From assembly GCA_013396755.1 (NCBI GenBank), contig VWZF01003276.1:1923346-1987345 (forward strand): DNA of 64,000 nucleotides, given 5' to 3'. Below are positions 61,736 to 64,000 of the stretch, piece after piece (position 1 is the stretch's first letter; each line of letters opens with the position of its first letter). The translations under genes were made by a program, and so were the position numbers. The stretch is from Sclerurus mexicanus (lineage: Eukaryota; Chordata; Aves; Passeriformes; Furnariidae). The notes below the pieces were generated by a model that saw only the letters and a list, made by a program, of their open reading frames with translations, was not told the origin of the DNA and ran no database searches.

Positions 61736-64000
61736 TTAAGCAGAAAAGTGTTGAATATTAAAATGGACCTGACCCAGAACTACAAAAGACAAAGATGTAG
61801 AGAAAATACGTAGACATAATTCAGGAAAAAAAGTCATTTGAAAGGTTTATAATATGAGGATAAGGGTATAGGCTCTACCTATTTCAAAATCAGTCTAATT
61901 TTATAAAGTTTCAAGGTAAATATGAAACCTTGCTTCTCTTGTAGAAAATGGCAAAATTCTGAAGTACTTCCAATACTTATAGTGCCCTTTTGTTTGAGAA
62001 AAATGTACATTAAAAGGTACAAATAATGTAGTAGTGGTAAGGCAAGTATGAAAGTAAAATAAACACCAGAAAAATCAATTCATGGTTTCAACATATTGAG
62101 AAGCAAAACATCAGGGACACTTAAAGCAAGGAAGAAGACAAGACAATGTCAACACCATGACCATTCTGAAGCTTGTCAATAAGATATTGGAAAGGAAGCA
62201 GAAAAAAGTAACTCCAGGGACAGAAGGAAACTCTCTAAGTTTCATCTCTTGATGTAGACTAGCTGATTGATACTGCACTGGGGCTGCGTATGGCACCCTG
62301 ATGAAAGCAAAACTAGTTCAGAAATTTGGAAGATGTTTTATTTAGTGGTTTGTTAAGGGCATGCTGAACCAGTACACGGTACAAAAGGCTATGCTGGCAG
62401 TCACAAACATCAACTCTCTTGTTTATGAAATAGAAAAATATGCTATAAATAAATGTCTGAGAAGCCCTGGTGCTTACCACTTAAATGCTTGAGCTGGTCT
62501 AGGCAATAAATAAATATTGCTACTCTGTGCCAAGCTGATGGGTAGAATGGTCTCACAATGTTTCCAGTACTTTATGCCTATGGCTTGGTCATAGACCACA
62601 AGTAAAACTTTTCCATGAGCGTTTTGGAATTTCCACTTCTGTACAAGATTGGGAAATGTAGTCATCGTTAGCACAGGAAAAAAAGGAGTTTCAAGAAACT
62701 TCTACCAGACTTCTGCACCACAATATTGTTTGAGTCTTTGAGTTATTTCGTTTTTACACAGTGTGTGTCTCCTACAGCACTCCATAACTTGTTACTGTGA
62801 CAACAGAGCACAGCACTATCCATAGGAGGAAAACCTCAGAACCTCAACACAGATCCAATCTAGAGAATTAACTAAAAGAAAATGTCTGGGGCTGTTCCAC
62901 AGAGGCCCCACAGGATCTCAGAAAGTGAAGAAATGGTGGATCAAAGTGGAATCTGTCTGGGGTGAGGAGAATGACATGTAAGAAGCCTGGGACAGAGCTA
63001 CAGTGCCAGAGCAGGAATAGGGAAGGGTTTTGTTTGCTCTGGCATCAGAGCTAATATTGGGAGCTTTGGTCAGACTTCTTGGACAGCCAAGGCAAGGAGA
63101 AAGTGGTCTTTTTTCTCCTGCTTACTTGTCCCCATTTGATTGGCTATACCCAGCTCCTGTGGTACATGGATGAAACACAGGAAACAATAGCCCATGTGGG
63201 CTAACACAGCCCACAGGACTTCAAGGCAACTGCCCCCTGCTCTTGGCATGCCTATAACAAACTTCACCTACACCATGTACCCTTGGCAGCTAAGCTGCTG
63301 TGCTGCTGGTTCTTCTTCTGATGACCATCTTGGCTGCTCCGAGTATCATGGCCTCTAAACCTTCCACCTTTTAACTGCTCAGTCTCTGCTTAATGTCAAG
63401 TAGAGTGACATCTTCTTCCAGTACTGGCAGGTTTCAAGGGCTGTCCCAGCAATATTTTCTTGGGAAAACATCATAGAAGCAGGTGGTTGGAAGGTATCTC
63501 AAGATGGCAGATGTTCAGCTCATCCTTGTGTTTGAGGGCAGTTTCAAGAATACCTATACTATACAGATATCTGTGCATTCGAAAGAATATATCTTAGGTG
63601 TTTAAATGGATTCTGCAATTTCTTTAAGCAACCATTCAAGTTCTCAGTTAATGACTGCTCTAAATCTGTCTTGTTGCAAAATGAGACAGTTTCTTCATGT
63701 CCTATTCGCCATGGTCCAGGAACCCAATCAGTTGCTGTTTTCTGTGTAGCTATCTTGCCATACCTGTTATCATTTGCTTTTTCAGTTCCTCATTTACAGA
63801 CTAAACAAACCCAGCTCTCTCAGCTTTTACACATAAGTCTTATTTTCTAACTGTCTGTTTAGTAGGAAACCACAGACTGGCTTACAGGCTTAACTTTGAA
63901 CCAGGACTAAGCATCTATTATCTACACACTAGAAATAACAAGGTAATATCAATTATTGCAAGATAAGTGACAGAAATTGCAAAAGGAGTTTTCATAGCTT
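61736..64000. other. Intergenic, right end of window
   Basis: AT-rich DNA with a GC-richer stretch at about 62880-63420. The phrase ATCATAGAAGCAGGTGGTTG near 63470 recalls a CR1 terminus but is too short to call. No gene is recognised. Confidence 0.65.

Noticed and set aside
63460..63530. Possible CR1 terminus (CATAGAAGCAGGTGGTTGGAAG)
   Set aside because: Only a few bases match and the continuation does not follow the CR1 pattern seen in the other copies.

Overview
The window comes from a bird, probably a passerine. The AT-rich DNA contains one recognisable protein-coding gene, split by introns. It carries many CR1 LINE fragments, the dominant avian retroelement. It also carries a tRNA-Ile-derived SINE with a CR1-like tail (about 26112-26244), which resembles the songbird TguSINE1 family. 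Nothing looks bacterial or plasmid-like: there are no operons, CRISPR arrays or rRNA genes. Nearly all of the 60-170 codon open frames are chance frames in noncoding DNA.

The gene is decorin (DCN), a class I small leucine-rich proteoglycan, on the minus strand. The noncoding first exon and promoter lie near 34639-34860. The start-codon exon is at 30463-30698, and four further coding exons are at 14407-14519, 4558-4771, 4258-4371 and 2984-3077. Every junction uses GT-AG and the reading frame stays open across all joins. The window encodes residues 1 to about 248 of a protein near 360 residues. The last two coding exons and the 3' UTR lie beyond the left edge. Intron sizes, from the 5' end of the gene, are about 3.9 kb, 15.9 kb, 9.6 kb, 186 bp and 1.2 kb, followed by a sixth intron that runs off the window.

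Positions of about 34.9-64 kb, upstream of the promoter, hold no gene I can recognise. This fits the known vertebrate arrangement in which the EPYC-KERA-LUM-DCN cluster is followed by a long intergenic stretch towards BTG1. The region contains several CR1 fragments (two with decayed reverse-transcriptase coding sequence), low-complexity tracts, a G-quadruplex-type run about 0.9 kb upstream of DCN, and islands that could be conserved regulatory elements.

I found no convincing undescribed system. The points most worth a second look are the displaced Ser-Gly-X-Gly glycosaminoglycan site in the decorin N-terminus, the promoter and exon 1 block, the SINE, and the unexplained GC-richer or regulatory-looking islands at about 19.4-20.8, 50.6-51.0 and 59.8-60.1 kb.
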